A stretch of DNA of 64,000 bases, taken from positions 744,001 through 808,000 of the forward strand of contig NZ_CP096199.1 in the NCBI RefSeq assembly GCF_023195835.1, read 5' to 3'. Origin of the DNA: Vibrio sinaloensis (GTDB taxonomy: Bacteria > Pseudomonadota > Gammaproteobacteria > Enterobacterales > Vibrionaceae). Both the position numbers and the translations under genes were made by a program. The notes beneath the pieces were generated by a model, which was not told where the DNA came from, made no database searches, and was given only the letters and a program-made list of their open reading frames with translations. Of the stretch, positions 10,363-19,020 are shown piece by piece; the first letter of the stretch is position 1; each line of letters opens with the position of its first letter.

Positions 10363-10827
10363 TTACGATCCGGTCTCGATATGTCGTGTGAGATGCAGAA
10401 GAATCCCTTCTACTGACTCGACGACCACACGCTCCCCTTTCTTCATCTCAATCGGAGTCTCTGCCGCCCATGTGGTATCGCCCAGCTTGATACGATTACG
10501 ACCTGGCTGTAAGTCTTCTTCAAGGACGATAACAGTGCCGATTAACTGCTTGTGTTTTTGATTCAGTTGACGATTACTGTCACTCTCGGTGTCTGATTGA
10601 TATTGTCGGCGCCACCATAGCCAGGTGGTGGCGAGAGAAAAGACACCAAACGCGACCCATTGCAGTTGCCAACTAAGTGGCAGAAAAGTCATTAGCACTC
10701 CGACCACTATGGCCGAAAGCCCAAGCCAAAGTAGGTAACCGGCCGTGCCGAGCAGCTCACTGGCTAACAATACCAACCCAAACGCTAGCCAATGCCAATA
10801 ATTGACACTCTGCAACAACTCAATCAT
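10363..10827 (-). CDS. ybbJ: NfeD-like membrane protein (YbbJ)
   Basis: A 154-residue inner-membrane protein of the NfeD family. Three hydrophobic segments lie at about residues 12-30, 33-50 and 54-70, the last ending in WLWWRR. A soluble OB-fold domain of about 65 residues follows (LIGTVIVLEEDLQPGRNRIKLGDTTW). NfeD proteins pair with SPFH/stomatin proteins in membrane microdomains, and here qmcA is directly upstream, 8 bp away, so the two form an operon. Confidence 0.9.
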   Translation of the reverse strand: MIELLQSVNYWHWLAFGLVLLASELLGTAGYLLWLGLSAIVVGVLMTFLPLSWQLQWVAFGVFSLATTWLWWRRQYQSDTESDSNRQLNQKHKQLIGTVIVLEEDLQPGRNRIKLGDTTWAAETPIEMKKGERVVVESVEGILLHLTRHIETGS

Positions 10828-10835
10828 AGCGACCT

Positions 10836-11756
10836 CTACTTACTCGGTTTCGAGTGTTGGAACATTTCAGCAATACCGGCCACCGAGCCCATTAATCCAG
10901 ACGCTTCGAGCGGCAGCATGATGATTTTACCGTTTTCAGCCTGACCAATGGTTTTCAGTGCGTCGGTATAGCCTTGCGCGATAAAGTAATTTACGGCTTG
11001 CATATCACCTTGCGCTATCGCTTCCGATACCATAGTGGTTGCGCGCGCTTCTGCTTCTGCCGCACGTTCGCGCGCTTCTGCTTGTAGTATCGCCGCTTGC
11101 TTATCGCCTTCGGCTTTTAATATTTCAGCCTGTTTCTGACCCTCTGCTCGCAATATTTCAGCCTGACGAATCCCCTCAGCCTCAAGAATCTCAGCACGTT
11201 TATTTCGCTCGGCTTTCATTTGCGCATTCATCGCAGCGGTAAGATCAGCTGGGGGCTGAACATCTTTAATCTCAATTCGGGTGACTTTAACACCCCATGG
11301 GTTGGTTGCTTCATCAACGATAGAGAGCAGCTTGGTGTTGATCATATCGCGCTGGCTGAGCATTTCGTCAAGCTCCATTGAGCCTAGTACAGTACGAATG
11401 TTAGTCAGAGTAAGATTGCGGATAGCGTGTTCAAGATTGCTCACTTCATAAGCTGCTTGAGCTGCATCGATCACCTGAACGAAACAGACTGCGTCTATGG
11501 TGACATTGGCGTTGTCTTTGGAAATGACCTCTTGAGCAGGTATGTCTAATACACGCTCCATCATATTAATCTTATGGCCAATTCTGTCGATGAAGGGAAT
11601 GATGATGTTCAAGCCTGGCTTGAGCGTGTGTGTGTAGCGACCAAAACGTTCAACGGTCCAGTTGTTGCCTTGTGGGACAGTTTTTACCGCAGCAACGATG
11701 ACCGCTATGATAGCAAAAATAAAAACGCCGATAGTCACCAATGAGTCAATAGCCAT
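10836..11756 (-). CDS. qmcA: SPFH/stomatin-like membrane protein QmcA
   Basis: A 306-residue band-7 protein anchored by one N-terminal membrane helix (about residues 7-25). The SPFH domain follows ([34 protein letters not shown]), then a long alanine/glutamate-rich coiled coil (about 180-250) with repeats of the AEGxKQAEIL type, and a conserved C-terminus. QmcA-type proteins oligomerise in the inner membrane and are linked to protease or membrane quality control. The gene is first in the qmcA-ybbJ unit. Confidence 0.93.
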   Translation of the reverse strand: MAIDSLVTIGVFIFAIIAVIVAAVKTVPQGNNWTVERFGRYTHTLKPGLNIIIPFIDRIGHKINMMERVLDIPAQEVISKDNANVTIDAVCFVQVIDAAQAAYEVSNLEHAIRNLTLTNIRTVLGSMELDEMLSQRDMINTKLLSIVDEATNPWGVKVTRIEIKDVQPPADLTAAMNAQMKAERNKRAEILEAEGIRQAEILRAEGQKQAEILKAEGDKQAAILQAEARERAAEAEARATTMVSEAIAQGDMQAVNYFIAQGYTDALKTIGQAENGKIIMLPLEASGLMGSVAGIAEMFQHSKPSK

Positions 11757-11850
11757 CTGGGGATTCCTTATGAGAGTAGTTGCTTTATTGTTGCTCCATT
11801 AAATCAGCTTAACAATGGTAGAAATGAGACTTTGACTCTGTTTTTAATAG

Positions 11851-11876
11851 AAAAAGAGCCGGATGTGACCGGCTCT
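11851..11876 (-). terminator. cnoX terminator
   Basis: AGAGCCGG-N6-CCGGCTCT; on the minus strand it is followed by TTTTTCTATT, 19 bp after the cnoX stop. Confidence 0.9.
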
Positions 11877-11895
11877 CATTGGGGACTATGATTGG

Positions 11896-12750
11896 CTAGT
11901 ACAGGACGGAGTAAAGTTGTCGGCGGTACTTCGCAGCGATGGCATTTCCTTGACCTAGTGCCGCGAGAATATCCATAAAAGACTTTTTGATTTCGCCATC
12001 AAGAGCGTTGAGATCAGTGCGAAGCGTGTTCCACAATACCTCTAGTGCCTCTTCATCACGTTTTACTTTATGATAGCTCAGCGCCAGTTCGTTGACGATT
12101 TTTAGATCGGTCGGTGTGCTCGCTAGCGCTTGTTCAAGTGCTTGGATCTCGGGGCTATCTGCAGCTTGTTCATGCAGCTCTAACTTAGCGACTAAACCTT
12201 TGTAATAGTTGTCTTGGTACTCAAGCGGGATATGTGCCAACAGTGCCTTAGCTTGAGCAAAGTCTTGCAGCTCAAGGTGGCAATCTGCCAGTGCGAGTTT
12301 AATTTCGGCTTTTTGCTGCCAATCTGCACTAAGAGCTTGGAGGAGCGCCAAAGCTTGAGTGTGTTGCCCTGACTGCAGCATCTCTAGCGCTTGTTTGGCT
12401 TGCCGCTCATCTTGACTTGGCAAGTGTTTGTTGAGCATATCTTGCACCGCGCCGATGGCTTGTGGCCCGCCCAATCCGTCGACAGCTTGACCGTTTACAA
12501 ACAAGGCAATCGTCGGTAAAGCTTGGACACCAAACTGGCTGGCAATCATCTGCTCCTGCTCACAGTTAAGCAGCGCGAGGGTAAAGGCACCATTATACTG
12601 CTGAGTGAGCATTTGCAGCTCAGGGATAATTTGAGCGCTTTCTTCACTCATCGGCGCCCAAAAGTGAATGAGTACCGGGGTTTGCATCGAGCCTTCTAGG
12701 ACTTGACGGAAGTTTTGTTCGTTAAGCTCAACAATGTATGGCGATTGCAT
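11896..12750 (-). CDS. cnoX: Thioredoxin-fold chaperone CnoX (YbbN)
   Basis: A 284-residue cytoplasmic protein with an N-terminal thioredoxin fold (about 1-110) and a C-terminal TPR region (about 115-284). E. coli YbbN/CnoX is a holdase for unfolded proteins that hands clients to GroEL and DnaK. At the usual active site this protein reads WAPMSEES, so neither cysteine of CxxC is present; E. coli CnoX also lacks the first one. No thiol redox role is therefore expected. The later proline QALPTIALF is kept. It is transcribed leftward as a single gene. Confidence 0.92.
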   Translation of the reverse strand: MQSPYIVELNEQNFRQVLEGSMQTPVLIHFWAPMSEESAQIIPELQMLTQQYNGAFTLALLNCEQEQMIASQFGVQALPTIALFVNGQAVDGLGGPQAIGAVQDMLNKHLPSQDERQAKQALEMLQSGQHTQALALLQALSADWQQKAEIKLALADCHLELQDFAQAKALLAHIPLEYQDNYYKGLVAKLELHEQAADSPEIQALEQALASTPTDLKIVNELALSYHKVKRDEEALEVLWNTLRTDLNALDGEIKKSFMDILAALGQGNAIAAKYRRQLYSVLY

Positions 12751-12867
12751 TTAGCCTTTCCTTGTTTGGTTGTCTTTGTTTATCAAGTGTGGGCGAGAAG
12801 TCGGAATTTCAAGTCTTAGCAAGCGGGATAACTAGGGGCTGAGATTGATATCTTGACGCTGAAAATC

Positions 12868-12904
12868 AAAACGCCCCCACTGGTTTTAACCAATGAGGGC
12901 GTTC
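12868..12904 (-). terminator. Long hairpin, leftward terminator
   Basis: AACGCCC/GGGCGTT outer arms with an inner CACTGGTT/AACCAATG arm (one mismatch). On the minus strand it is followed by TTTTGATTTT. It lies 22 bp past the 21-residue candidate gene at 12926-12991, which is the nearest leftward reading frame. Confidence 0.8.
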
Positions 12905-12925
12905 GTTACTGCGAAGCGAAGGTGT

Positions 12926-12991
12926 TTATAAAACGATAAACAGAGTTAGCGCAACACCCACACTCAGCCAGTTCAACTGGTTTAGGGTCAT
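12926..12991 (-). CDS. Candidate 21-residue membrane micro-protein
   Basis: A tiny reading frame beginning MTLNQLNWLSVG and ending in a hydrophobic stretch (VALTLFIVL), which could be a single membrane helix. It sits alone in the 339-bp gap between cnoX and the SDR gene and ends 22 bp before a strong leftward terminator that otherwise has no gene. Against it, no clear Shine-Dalgarno precedes the ATG (AATAATAAT). It could instead be part of a small RNA. I rate it as a candidate only. Confidence 0.35.
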   Translation of the reverse strand: MTLNQLNWLSVGVALTLFIVL

Positions 12992-13089
12992 ATTATTATT
13001 CCGAATGTAGCGCTTGAAATTGTTAGGGCTAAACCCCGAGTATCAAATTAGCGTATTATTGTTACGAAAAAATTACACCGTTACACTTT

Positions 13090-13917
13090 TTATGCGGCTT
13101 GATTCAAAATGCGATCAAGTAATCGAGTCGGCAGTACCCGCTTCAACACCGCAAACACTTTTGTTGGTGTGGTCACTCTATAACGCGCTTTAGGCTTGGG
13201 GGACTCGAGCGCATGTATCACTGGCGCGATGCATGCTTCGGTAGGTAGGACAAACGCTTTACTCGAGGTATCACTGTCGAGTCTTGCCATCTGTTGCTGA
13301 TATTGTGTTTGATGAACACTTCCCTCGATAGTAATCCACTTTTTGAAAGCGAGCAGGGCATTGGCCCGGAATTGCGTTTCGATAGGGCCGGGCTCCAACA
13401 GTGAAATATGGATGCCGCTACCCATTAGCTCAAGACGCAGGGTGTCGCTCCAACCTTCAATTGCAAACTTTGATGCGTTGTATGCGCCGCGATATTTCAT
13501 CGCTGCAAACCCCAGCACCGAACTGTTCTGAATGATGCGGCCGTAGCCTTGTTGACGCATTATGGGCAGGACGCGTTTGGTGAGTTGATGCCAGCCAAAA
13601 AAGTTACTTTCAAATTGCTCACGCAGTGCCTGTGTGGGTAAGTCTTCTAGAGCACCGGGCTGACCGTAAGCGCCATTGTTAAACAGCGCGTCGAGTCGGC
13701 CATCAGTGAGCTTGAGAGTTTCTTCAACGGCTTGGTCTATGCTCTCCGAGTTGTTGAGATCCAATTGAATTGTAGTGAGCCCTTCGGCGCGCAGTCGCTC
13801 GACATCGTCTTGGTGACGACAAGAAGCGATCACTTGGTAGCCTCTTTGTTGCAGAGCGTGGGCACAGGTGTACCCGATGCCGGTAGAGCAACCGGTAATG
13901 AGAATGGTCTTTATCAT
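13090..13917 (-). CDS. Short-chain dehydrogenase/reductase
   Basis: A 275-residue classical SDR oxidoreductase, cytoplasmic, substrate unknown. The cofactor-binding motif TGCSTGIG is at residues 8-15, the NNGAYG structural motif at about 89, and the catalytic YNASK at about 147-151 with an upstream serine (QNSSVLGFA). Basic residues after the second strand (SCRHQDD) suggest NADP(H). It is 27 bp downstream of the yfcH-like gene and probably cotranscribed. Confidence 0.9.
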   Translation of the reverse strand: MIKTILITGCSTGIGYTCAHALQQRGYQVIASCRHQDDVERLRAEGLTTIQLDLNNSESIDQAVEETLKLTDGRLDALFNNGAYGQPGALEDLPTQALREQFESNFFGWHQLTKRVLPIMRQQGYGRIIQNSSVLGFAAMKYRGAYNASKFAIEGWSDTLRLELMGSGIHISLLEPGPIETQFRANALLAFKKWITIEGSVHQTQYQQQMARLDSDTSSKAFVLPTEACIAPVIHALESPKPKARYRVTTPTKVFAVLKRVLPTRLLDRILNQAA

Positions 13918-13944
13918 TATTGTTCCAAATGCATCGTCAACGGT

Positions 13945-14859
13945 TTAGTCACGATGCTGCAGTAAATTTTTTAATGCGGGTTCGATTCGTGAATAACTAA
14001 AGTGAAATCCAAGCTCAGTCAGTTTCTTGGGTTTCGCTCTAATGCTATCAAACAGCAGTACCGAACTCTCTCCCATCATTAATCGCATCACCCATTTTGG
14101 GGTGCGGAGTACATGGGGGCGCTTAAGCACTTTAGCGAGGCTTTGGCTGAACTCTTTGTTCGTGACTGGATGAGGAGCGCAGAGATTAAACTCGCCATGA
14201 GCATGCGGTGTCTCAAGCAGATAAACGATAGCGCGCACCATATCGAGCATGTGGATCCAAGGCATATACTGACGACCACTTCCTAATAGCCCACCTAACC
14301 CCAATCGATACGGCGGCAACATTTTTTGCAATGCGCCCCCATCGATTCCCAGTACCACGCCTGTTCTGAGTAAACACACTCGCGTCATTTCAGAGCGCGC
14401 ACGGTTGGCGATTTGCTCCCAAGTGGCGCAGACGTGGTGGGGGAAACCATGATCGGTCACGTTGAGTGTTTCATCGAAAGGGTGATGTTGTTGATCGCCG
14501 TAGTAGCCGACCGCTGAGCCACTGATAAACACATTAGGTGGATTGGTACTGGCATGGATAAGCTCCACCAGTTTTTCGGTAAGCAGCCAGCGGCTATCGC
14601 AAATCACCTTTTTTTGCGTGTTGGTCCAGCGCTTATCAGCGATTGGCTCTCCAGCAAGGTTAATGACAGCGTCGAAGTCATTGAGGTGATGGAATGATTC
14701 GAGGTCGGTGATGTACGTCACATTTCCCATATCGGTATGATTTAGTGCCTGCTTTGCGGCCTCGGGGTTACGAGTAAGGAGCACGATATCATGGGTGGTC
14801 AAGTGCTTGAGCAGTTCGCGCCCGATGAACCCCGAACCTCCGGTCAGCAGTACTTTCAT
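13945..14859 (-). CDS. yfcH: NAD(P)-dependent epimerase family protein, YfcH-type
   Basis: A 304-residue extended-SDR protein of the YfcH family (TIGR01777 type), sometimes mis-annotated as a cell-division inhibitor. The Rossmann motif GGSGFIGREL is at residues 7-16, followed by NLAGEPIADKRW, the family signature FISGSAVGYYG and a C-terminal DUF1731-like region (RAKPKKLTELGFHF). Substrate unknown. It is the first gene of a two-gene leftward unit with the SDR downstream, and divergent from the DUF1538 operon. Confidence 0.9.
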   Translation of the reverse strand: MKVLLTGGSGFIGRELLKHLTTHDIVLLTRNPEAAKQALNHTDMGNVTYITDLESFHHLNDFDAVINLAGEPIADKRWTNTQKKVICDSRWLLTEKLVELIHASTNPPNVFISGSAVGYYGDQQHHPFDETLNVTDHGFPHHVCATWEQIANRARSEMTRVCLLRTGVVLGIDGGALQKMLPPYRLGLGGLLGSGRQYMPWIHMLDMVRAIVYLLETPHAHGEFNLCAPHPVTNKEFSQSLAKVLKRPHVLRTPKWVMRLMMGESSVLLFDSIRAKPKKLTELGFHFSYSRIEPALKNLLQHRD

Positions 14860-15082
14860 TTTCCATCCTTATATTTTTTGAGGAGCTAGCCACTAACGAT
14901 AGTCAACTATTGTTACTAATTATAGCGACTTAGCGTTAAAAGTGATCACATGTGGCAATATCACAAAATTCATATTTTGTTACTTTTATCCGCAGCGACG
15001 TCGTAGGAATCACATCAGCGAGCCATTTTGTTTGTCATGCTTTAGTTGGGTGCAAACCGTGTGCAACATGCTAGGAGGCGGA

Positions 15083-15817
15083 GTGGGAGCAGTTATCGCG
15101 CTGATGAAAGCGCTATTGGGAAGCTTAAGAGATCTAGTTCCTATTATTGTGGTGATCGCCTTTTTCCAGTTAGTGGTTTTGCAAGAGCCACTGCCCAACC
15201 TAGTTTCAATTCTGCTCGGGTTAGTGTTAGTCATTTTTGGCTTAACTTTCTTCATTTTTGGCCTAGAAATGGGGCTGTTTCCCATCGGAGAAAGTATGGC
15301 CCAAGCCTTTGCTCGCAAAGGTAGCGTGTTTTGGCTTTTAGTGTTCGCATTCTGTTTGGGTTTTGGTACCACAGTGGCAGAGCCTGCTCTGACGGCCGTT
15401 GCCTCAGAGGCCGCTGAAGTCGCGGCGGAAGGGGGGATGATCGCCAACACCTCAGAATCTATGGAGGGTTACGCTGATGGACTACGTTATACCGTCGCTT
15501 TGTCTGTTGGCATGGCGATTTTGCTTGGGGTATTACGCATACTCAAAGGTTGGCCGATTCAATATATGATCATTGGCGGTTATGTTGGGGTAGTGGTGCT
15601 CACTATGTTTGCGCCGCAGAGCATTATCGGTGTGGCGTATGACTCTGGAGGCGTAACAACGTCAACCATTACAGTACCTCTAGTCACGGCGTTAGGCGTT
15701 GGGTTGGCGTCGGCGATTAAAGGGCGAAACCCTATGATTGACGGGTTCGGACTTATCGCCTTTGCTTCTTTGTTGCCTATGATGTTTGTGATGGTTTATG
15801 GCATGGTGGTGGCATGA
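15083..15817 (+). CDS. DUF1538 multi-pass membrane protein A
   Basis: A very hydrophobic protein of about 244 residues, DUF1538 family, with six to seven predicted inner-membrane segments. Conserved blocks are [30 protein letters not shown] and [20 protein letters not shown] followed by [20 protein letters not shown]; the next gene has all of them. The function is unknown; the polar signatures inside membrane segments suggest a transport path. I start at GTG 15083 because AGGAGG ends 4 nt before it; an ATG at 15068 is in frame but has no ribosome binding site and would put AGGAGG inside the gene. First gene of a four-gene operon with overlapping starts and stops. Confidence 0.85.
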   Translation: MGAVIALMKALLGSLRDLVPIIVVIAFFQLVVLQEPLPNLVSILLGLVLVIFGLTFFIFGLEMGLFPIGESMAQAFARKGSVFWLLVFAFCLGFGTTVAEPALTAVASEAAEVAAEGGMIANTSESMEGYADGLRYTVALSVGMAILLGVLRILKGWPIQYMIIGGYVGVVVLTMFAPQSIIGVAYDSGGVTTSTITVPLVTALGVGLASAIKGRNPMIDGFGLIAFASLLPMMFVMVYGMVVA

Positions 15818-16608
15818 TCGATTGGGCCCATTTTGTCGATACCTTTATTGGCACCATTACCGATGTGTTGCCGATTGCGACGATCATCTTTGGCTTTCAG
15901 TTTGCCGTGCTTCGCCGTCCAGTGACGAATCTACCCAAAGTCATTTTGGGCTTCTTCTATGTCATTCTTGGCTTATCTCTGTTTCTTATCGGTCTCGATT
16001 TGGCGCTGTTTCCTTTAGGGGAAACGATGGCCACTCAACTCACCGCGCCTGATTTTATCACCGAATTTCGCCTGTCACTCAGTGGTGCATTCACTTGGAT
16101 GGATTATTACTGGGTGTATCTGTTTGCCTTCTTTATTGGGTTTAGCACCACGATTGCAGAGCCTTCGCTTATTGCAGTGGCGATTAAAGCCAATCAAGTC
16201 TCCGGGGGCAGTATCAGCGTCAACGGCTTACGAATTGCCGTGGCTCTTGGCGTGGCGATAGGCATCTCATTGGGTAGCTATCGGATTGTAGTCGGCGACC
16301 CAATTCACTATTACATTATCGTGGGTTACATCATTGTGGTGGTGCAAACCTTTTACGCACCGAAACTGATTATTCCGTTGGCTTACGACTCTGGCGGGGT
16401 GACGACATCCACGGTAACAGTACCGCTGGTGGCGGCTTTAGGGTTGGGCCTGGCATCGACAGTGCCGGGAAGAAATCCAATGATCGATGGCTTCGGCTTG
16501 ATCGCATTTGCCAGTCTGTTTCCGATGATATCGGTCATGGGCTATGCACAAATAACTCAGTGGCTCAATAAAGAGACTGAGCGGGAGGATGAAGAAAATG
16601 CGCTTTAA
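15814..16608 (+). CDS. DUF1538 multi-pass membrane protein B
   Basis: A 264-residue paralogue of the preceding protein. It keeps the same blocks ([69 protein letters not shown]) and a similar set of membrane segments, plus a longer N-terminus and a charged C-terminal tail ([13 protein letters not shown]). The start overlaps the stop of the first DUF1538 gene by ATGA, so the two are translationally coupled and probably form a heterodimer. Its 3' end overlaps the start region of the PII-like gene. Confidence 0.87.
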   Translation: MIDWAHFVDTFIGTITDVLPIATIIFGFQFAVLRRPVTNLPKVILGFFYVILGLSLFLIGLDLALFPLGETMATQLTAPDFITEFRLSLSGAFTWMDYYWVYLFAFFIGFSTTIAEPSLIAVAIKANQVSGGSISVNGLRIAVALGVAIGISLGSYRIVVGDPIHYYIIVGYIIVVVQTFYAPKLIIPLAYDSGGVTTSTVTVPLVAALGLGLASTVPGRNPMIDGFGLIAFASLFPMISVMGYAQITQWLNKETEREDEENAL

Positions 16609-16948
16609 ATTACTATTGGCTTTTGTCGAAGATAGTAAAACTGACGTGGTGCTAGATGCCGCTCGAAAAGCAGGGGCTACTGGAGCCACAGTGATTAACA
16701 ATGCTCGCGGTGAAGGTTTAAACCAAAAGCGGACCTTTTTTGGACTGACACTCGATGTGCAAAAAGATGTGCTGCTGTTTGTGGTTGAAGAGCACTTATC
16801 TCGGCATATTTTAGAAACTATCAATGATGTCGGCGAGTTTGACCAAGAGTCAGGCCAAGGCATTGCCATTCAGATCGATATTGAAGATGCCGTGGGGGTG
16901 GCTCATCAAGTCGAGAAGCTAACCAAAGTCGTAGAGGACGAGTTATGA
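16598..16948 (+). CDS. Divergent PII-like regulatory protein
   Basis: A 116-residue protein of the nitrogen-regulatory PII superfamily (ferredoxin-like trimeric sensor). It aligns with PII through LLLAFVEDSKTDVVLDAARKAGATGATVI and the VLLFVVEE strand. It is not a normal GlnB/GlnK: the T-loop region (about residues 35-50) is short and lacks the uridylylated tyrosine, and the C-terminal signature is replaced by ESGQGIAIQIDIEDAVG. I choose ATG 16598, nine bases after GGGAGG; the upstream ATG at 16589 touches that site. By analogy with GlnK-AmtB, it likely gates the DUF1538 membrane proteins in response to a nucleotide; this is inference. Confidence 0.85.
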   Translation: MRFKLLLAFVEDSKTDVVLDAARKAGATGATVINNARGEGLNQKRTFFGLTLDVQKDVLLFVVEEHLSRHILETINDVGEFDQESGQGIAIQIDIEDAVGVAHQVEKLTKVVEDEL

Positions 16949-17349
16949 GTGAACACATTAAAGTGCGAGTGCGCGATGTAATGACTAGCAACTACGTTGT
17001 GATTGATGGGTTGACCACAGTAAAAGAGGGTATCCAGCTCGCCAAGAGCCACCAAGTTAAAGCTCTGGTGGTCGATAAGCGTAACAACGATGATGAATAC
17101 GGCTTGGTGTTAATGAATGATATTGCTAAAAAAGTGCTGGCAAAAAATCGCTCTCCAGAGCGAACCAATATCTACGAGATCATGACCAAACCTGCGCTAT
17201 CGGTGTCACCTGAAATGAATGTGAAGTATTGTGCGCGCCTATTTGAGCGCTTTGGTATCAGCCGAGCGCCAGTGATTGATGATGGCAAGATTGTCGGCAT
17301 GGTGAGCTACAACAATATCGTGATCAACGGTATGATTCGAGATGAATAG
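16945..17349 (+). CDS. Two-CBS-domain protein
   Basis: A 134-residue cytoplasmic protein made of a CBS pair: the first domain starts at VRDVMTSNYVVIDGLTTV (about residues 9-75), the second at IYEIMTKPALSVSPEMNV (about 76-134), ending in RAPVIDDGKIVGMVSYNNIV. CBS pairs bind adenine nucleotides and regulate partner proteins. The start overlaps the PII-like stop by ATGA, so it is the last gene of the DUF1538-DUF1538-PII-CBS operon, giving two candidate nucleotide sensors for one membrane complex. Confidence 0.9.
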   Translation: MSEHIKVRVRDVMTSNYVVIDGLTTVKEGIQLAKSHQVKALVVDKRNNDDEYGLVLMNDIAKKVLAKNRSPERTNIYEIMTKPALSVSPEMNVKYCARLFERFGISRAPVIDDGKIVGMVSYNNIVINGMIRDE

Positions 17350-17397
17350 TCTGTCAATTTTGCTAAAATCGCTCTCTATTTACTGGGAGATGATGTC

Positions 17398-17943
17398 GTG
17401 AAATTGTTTTTTGCCTCCGACCTACATGGCTGTTTGCCTGCCACTGAAGCTATGCTCAGCCAATATCGCCAATCAGGCGCTGAGCATTTGATTTTGCTAG
17501 GGGATATACTCAATCACGGGCCACGTAACCCCGTCCCGGAAGGGTATAACCCTCAAGCTGTGAGTGAGCGATTGAATCAATATGCTCAGGATATTATTGC
17601 TGTTAGAGGTAACTGCGACAGTGAAGTCGACCAGATGCTACTCAGCTTTCCTATGATGATGGACTACGCTTGGGTGCTTCTAGAAGGCGGCCGACGCCTT
17701 TTTCTCACTCATGGTCATATCTACAATAGCAACAACAGACCTCCACTGCGCTCGGGAGACGTGATCGCTCATGGCCACACTCATATTCCAGTGGCGCAGT
17801 GGCAACAACAGCAGATCATTTTTAATCCAGGTTCGGTGACCTTCCCGCGCGATGGCTTTACCGCCAGCTACGGCTTACTTGAGCAAGGGCGTTTGCAAGT
17901 CATCACTTTTGAAGGCGAGGTGTTGGCCCAAACTGAGCTTTAA
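17398..17943 (+). CDS. yfcE: Metallophosphoesterase YfcE
   Basis: A 181-residue calcineurin-type phosphodiesterase of the YfcE family. All metal-binding motifs are present: DLHG (residues 8-11), GDILNHG, GNCD, THGH and HGHTH near the C-terminus. E. coli YfcE hydrolyses phosphodiesters with Mn2+; the natural substrate is not known. The start is GTG at 17398, giving MKLFFASDLHGC, with GGGAGA upstream. It follows the CBS gene by 48 bp on the same strand and may be read through from it. Confidence 0.93.
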   Translation: MKLFFASDLHGCLPATEAMLSQYRQSGAEHLILLGDILNHGPRNPVPEGYNPQAVSERLNQYAQDIIAVRGNCDSEVDQMLLSFPMMMDYAWVLLEGGRRLFLTHGHIYNSNNRPPLRSGDVIAHGHTHIPVAQWQQQQIIFNPGSVTFPRDGFTASYGLLEQGRLQVITFEGEVLAQTEL

Positions 17944-17973
17944 AGCAGCAGAGGGTGACCTCTGCTTGCTCTT

Positions 17974-18252
17974 CTATTTGCTATCCGAGTGGCCGAGATC
18001 GCGCTCTGGATCTATCAGGTCGCGTACGCGCTGTTTTAACACTTTGGCTTCAGGGAAGCCGCCATCTTGTTTGCGTTCCCAAATTTGTCTGTCATTACAC
18101 CAGATTTCAAAACGACCACCGGTATCAGGATGAAGCGAGACGGTGTCTATCTCTTCACTAAACGTGTGCAGCAACTCTTGGCATAGCCATGTTGATCTCA
18201 ACATCCAGTTGCATTGGCGACAGTAATAAATATCGATTTTGGCTTTGTTCAT
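17974..18252 (-). CDS. SelT/SelW/SelH-family (Rdx) protein
   Basis: A 92-residue thioredoxin-like protein of the selenoprotein W-related family, with cysteine in place of selenocysteine. The redox motif CRQC is at residues 11-14 (IYYCRQCNWMLRS), and the family core GRFEIWCNDRQIWERK.DGGFPE is clear. Function in bacteria is unknown. It follows the TSUP permease gene by 9 bp and is probably in its operon; it converges with yfcE. Confidence 0.9.
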   Translation of the reverse strand: MNKAKIDIYYCRQCNWMLRSTWLCQELLHTFSEEIDTVSLHPDTGGRFEIWCNDRQIWERKQDGGFPEAKVLKQRVRDLIDPERDLGHSDSK

Positions 18253-18261
18253 AGCAAACCT

Positions 18262-19017
18262 TCATAACAGCAATTTTAATCCGACCGCAAAGGTCAGAAT
18301 TTCAAAACAGAGTTTAATCACCCGGTTACTGTAGCGAGTCGACAGGTAAGCGCCTAAACTTCCTCCAGCAAAGGAACCGAGCAACAAAATGGGAAGCCAA
18401 GGCCAGTAAACGGTCGCGCCTGCTTGCACAATGGCTACCCCGCCAAGACCGTTCCAGAACAGTCCCACACACAGCATCGTCAGTGCGACCGCTTGTTTGT
18501 AGCTGTAACCAAACCAGCGTACTAGGAATAGGGTCACCAACAACCCAGAACCCGCAGTTAATGAGCCATTAATCACCCCAATCAGGGCAATAATGATGCC
18601 GCCAAGCAGCCAACCTTTAGTGTCTCTATTTAGTGCCACCTCGCTGTGGCCAAGTTGCTTTTTGAAGTGCGAATAGACGCCGAGGGCGAGTATCATAGCG
18701 CCGAGCAGTTTCTCGGCGATATCTGCCGGGATCAGTAGCACCATATTGGCGCCAACAACAACGCCTAAGCTACCTGTAGCGACTAAGTAAAGCGCCACCT
18801 TAACACTAAAGCTGCGCTGTTTGATATGGGTATAGGCGGCGCCAAGCCCAAGGGCAACGCTGGCGATTTTATGAGTAGCGAGCGCGACTGAAAACGGCAG
18901 ACCAAAAAAGATCAGCAGGGGAAATTGCAACAAGCCAGCTCCGCCGCCAGACAGGGATGCCAAGGTGTTAGCGATGAGAGAGCCTAATAGTAGGCCTAAA
19001 GAATTTATCCAGTCCAT
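18262..19017 (-). CDS. TSUP (TauE/SafE) family membrane permease
   Basis: A 251-residue inner-membrane protein with about eight hydrophobic segments, TauE/SafE/DUF81 family; members carry sulfite, sulfoacetate or related anions, and the substrate here is unknown. Conserved parts are SLSGGGAGLLQFPLLIFFGLPFSVALATHKIA near the N-terminus and NGSLTAGSGLLVTLFLVRWFGY in the second half (family repeat). The frame opens at 19038, but that ATG lies inside the toxS terminator hairpin, so I start at the ATG at 19017 (MDWINSLGLLLG). Confidence 0.88.
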   Translation of the reverse strand: MDWINSLGLLLGSLIANTLASLSGGGAGLLQFPLLIFFGLPFSVALATHKIASVALGLGAAYTHIKQRSFSVKVALYLVATGSLGVVVGANMVLLIPADIAEKLLGAMILALGVYSHFKKQLGHSEVALNRDTKGWLLGGIIIALIGVINGSLTAGSGLLVTLFLVRWFGYSYKQAVALTMLCVGLFWNGLGGVAIVQAGATVYWPWLPILLLGSFAGGSLGAYLSTRYSNRVIKLCFEILTFAVGLKLLL

Positions 19018-19020
19018 AGT

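Noticed and set aside
16589..16597. Upstream ATG for the PII-like gene
   Set aside because: It lies directly against the GGGAGG ribosome binding site; the ATG at 16598 has correct spacing.
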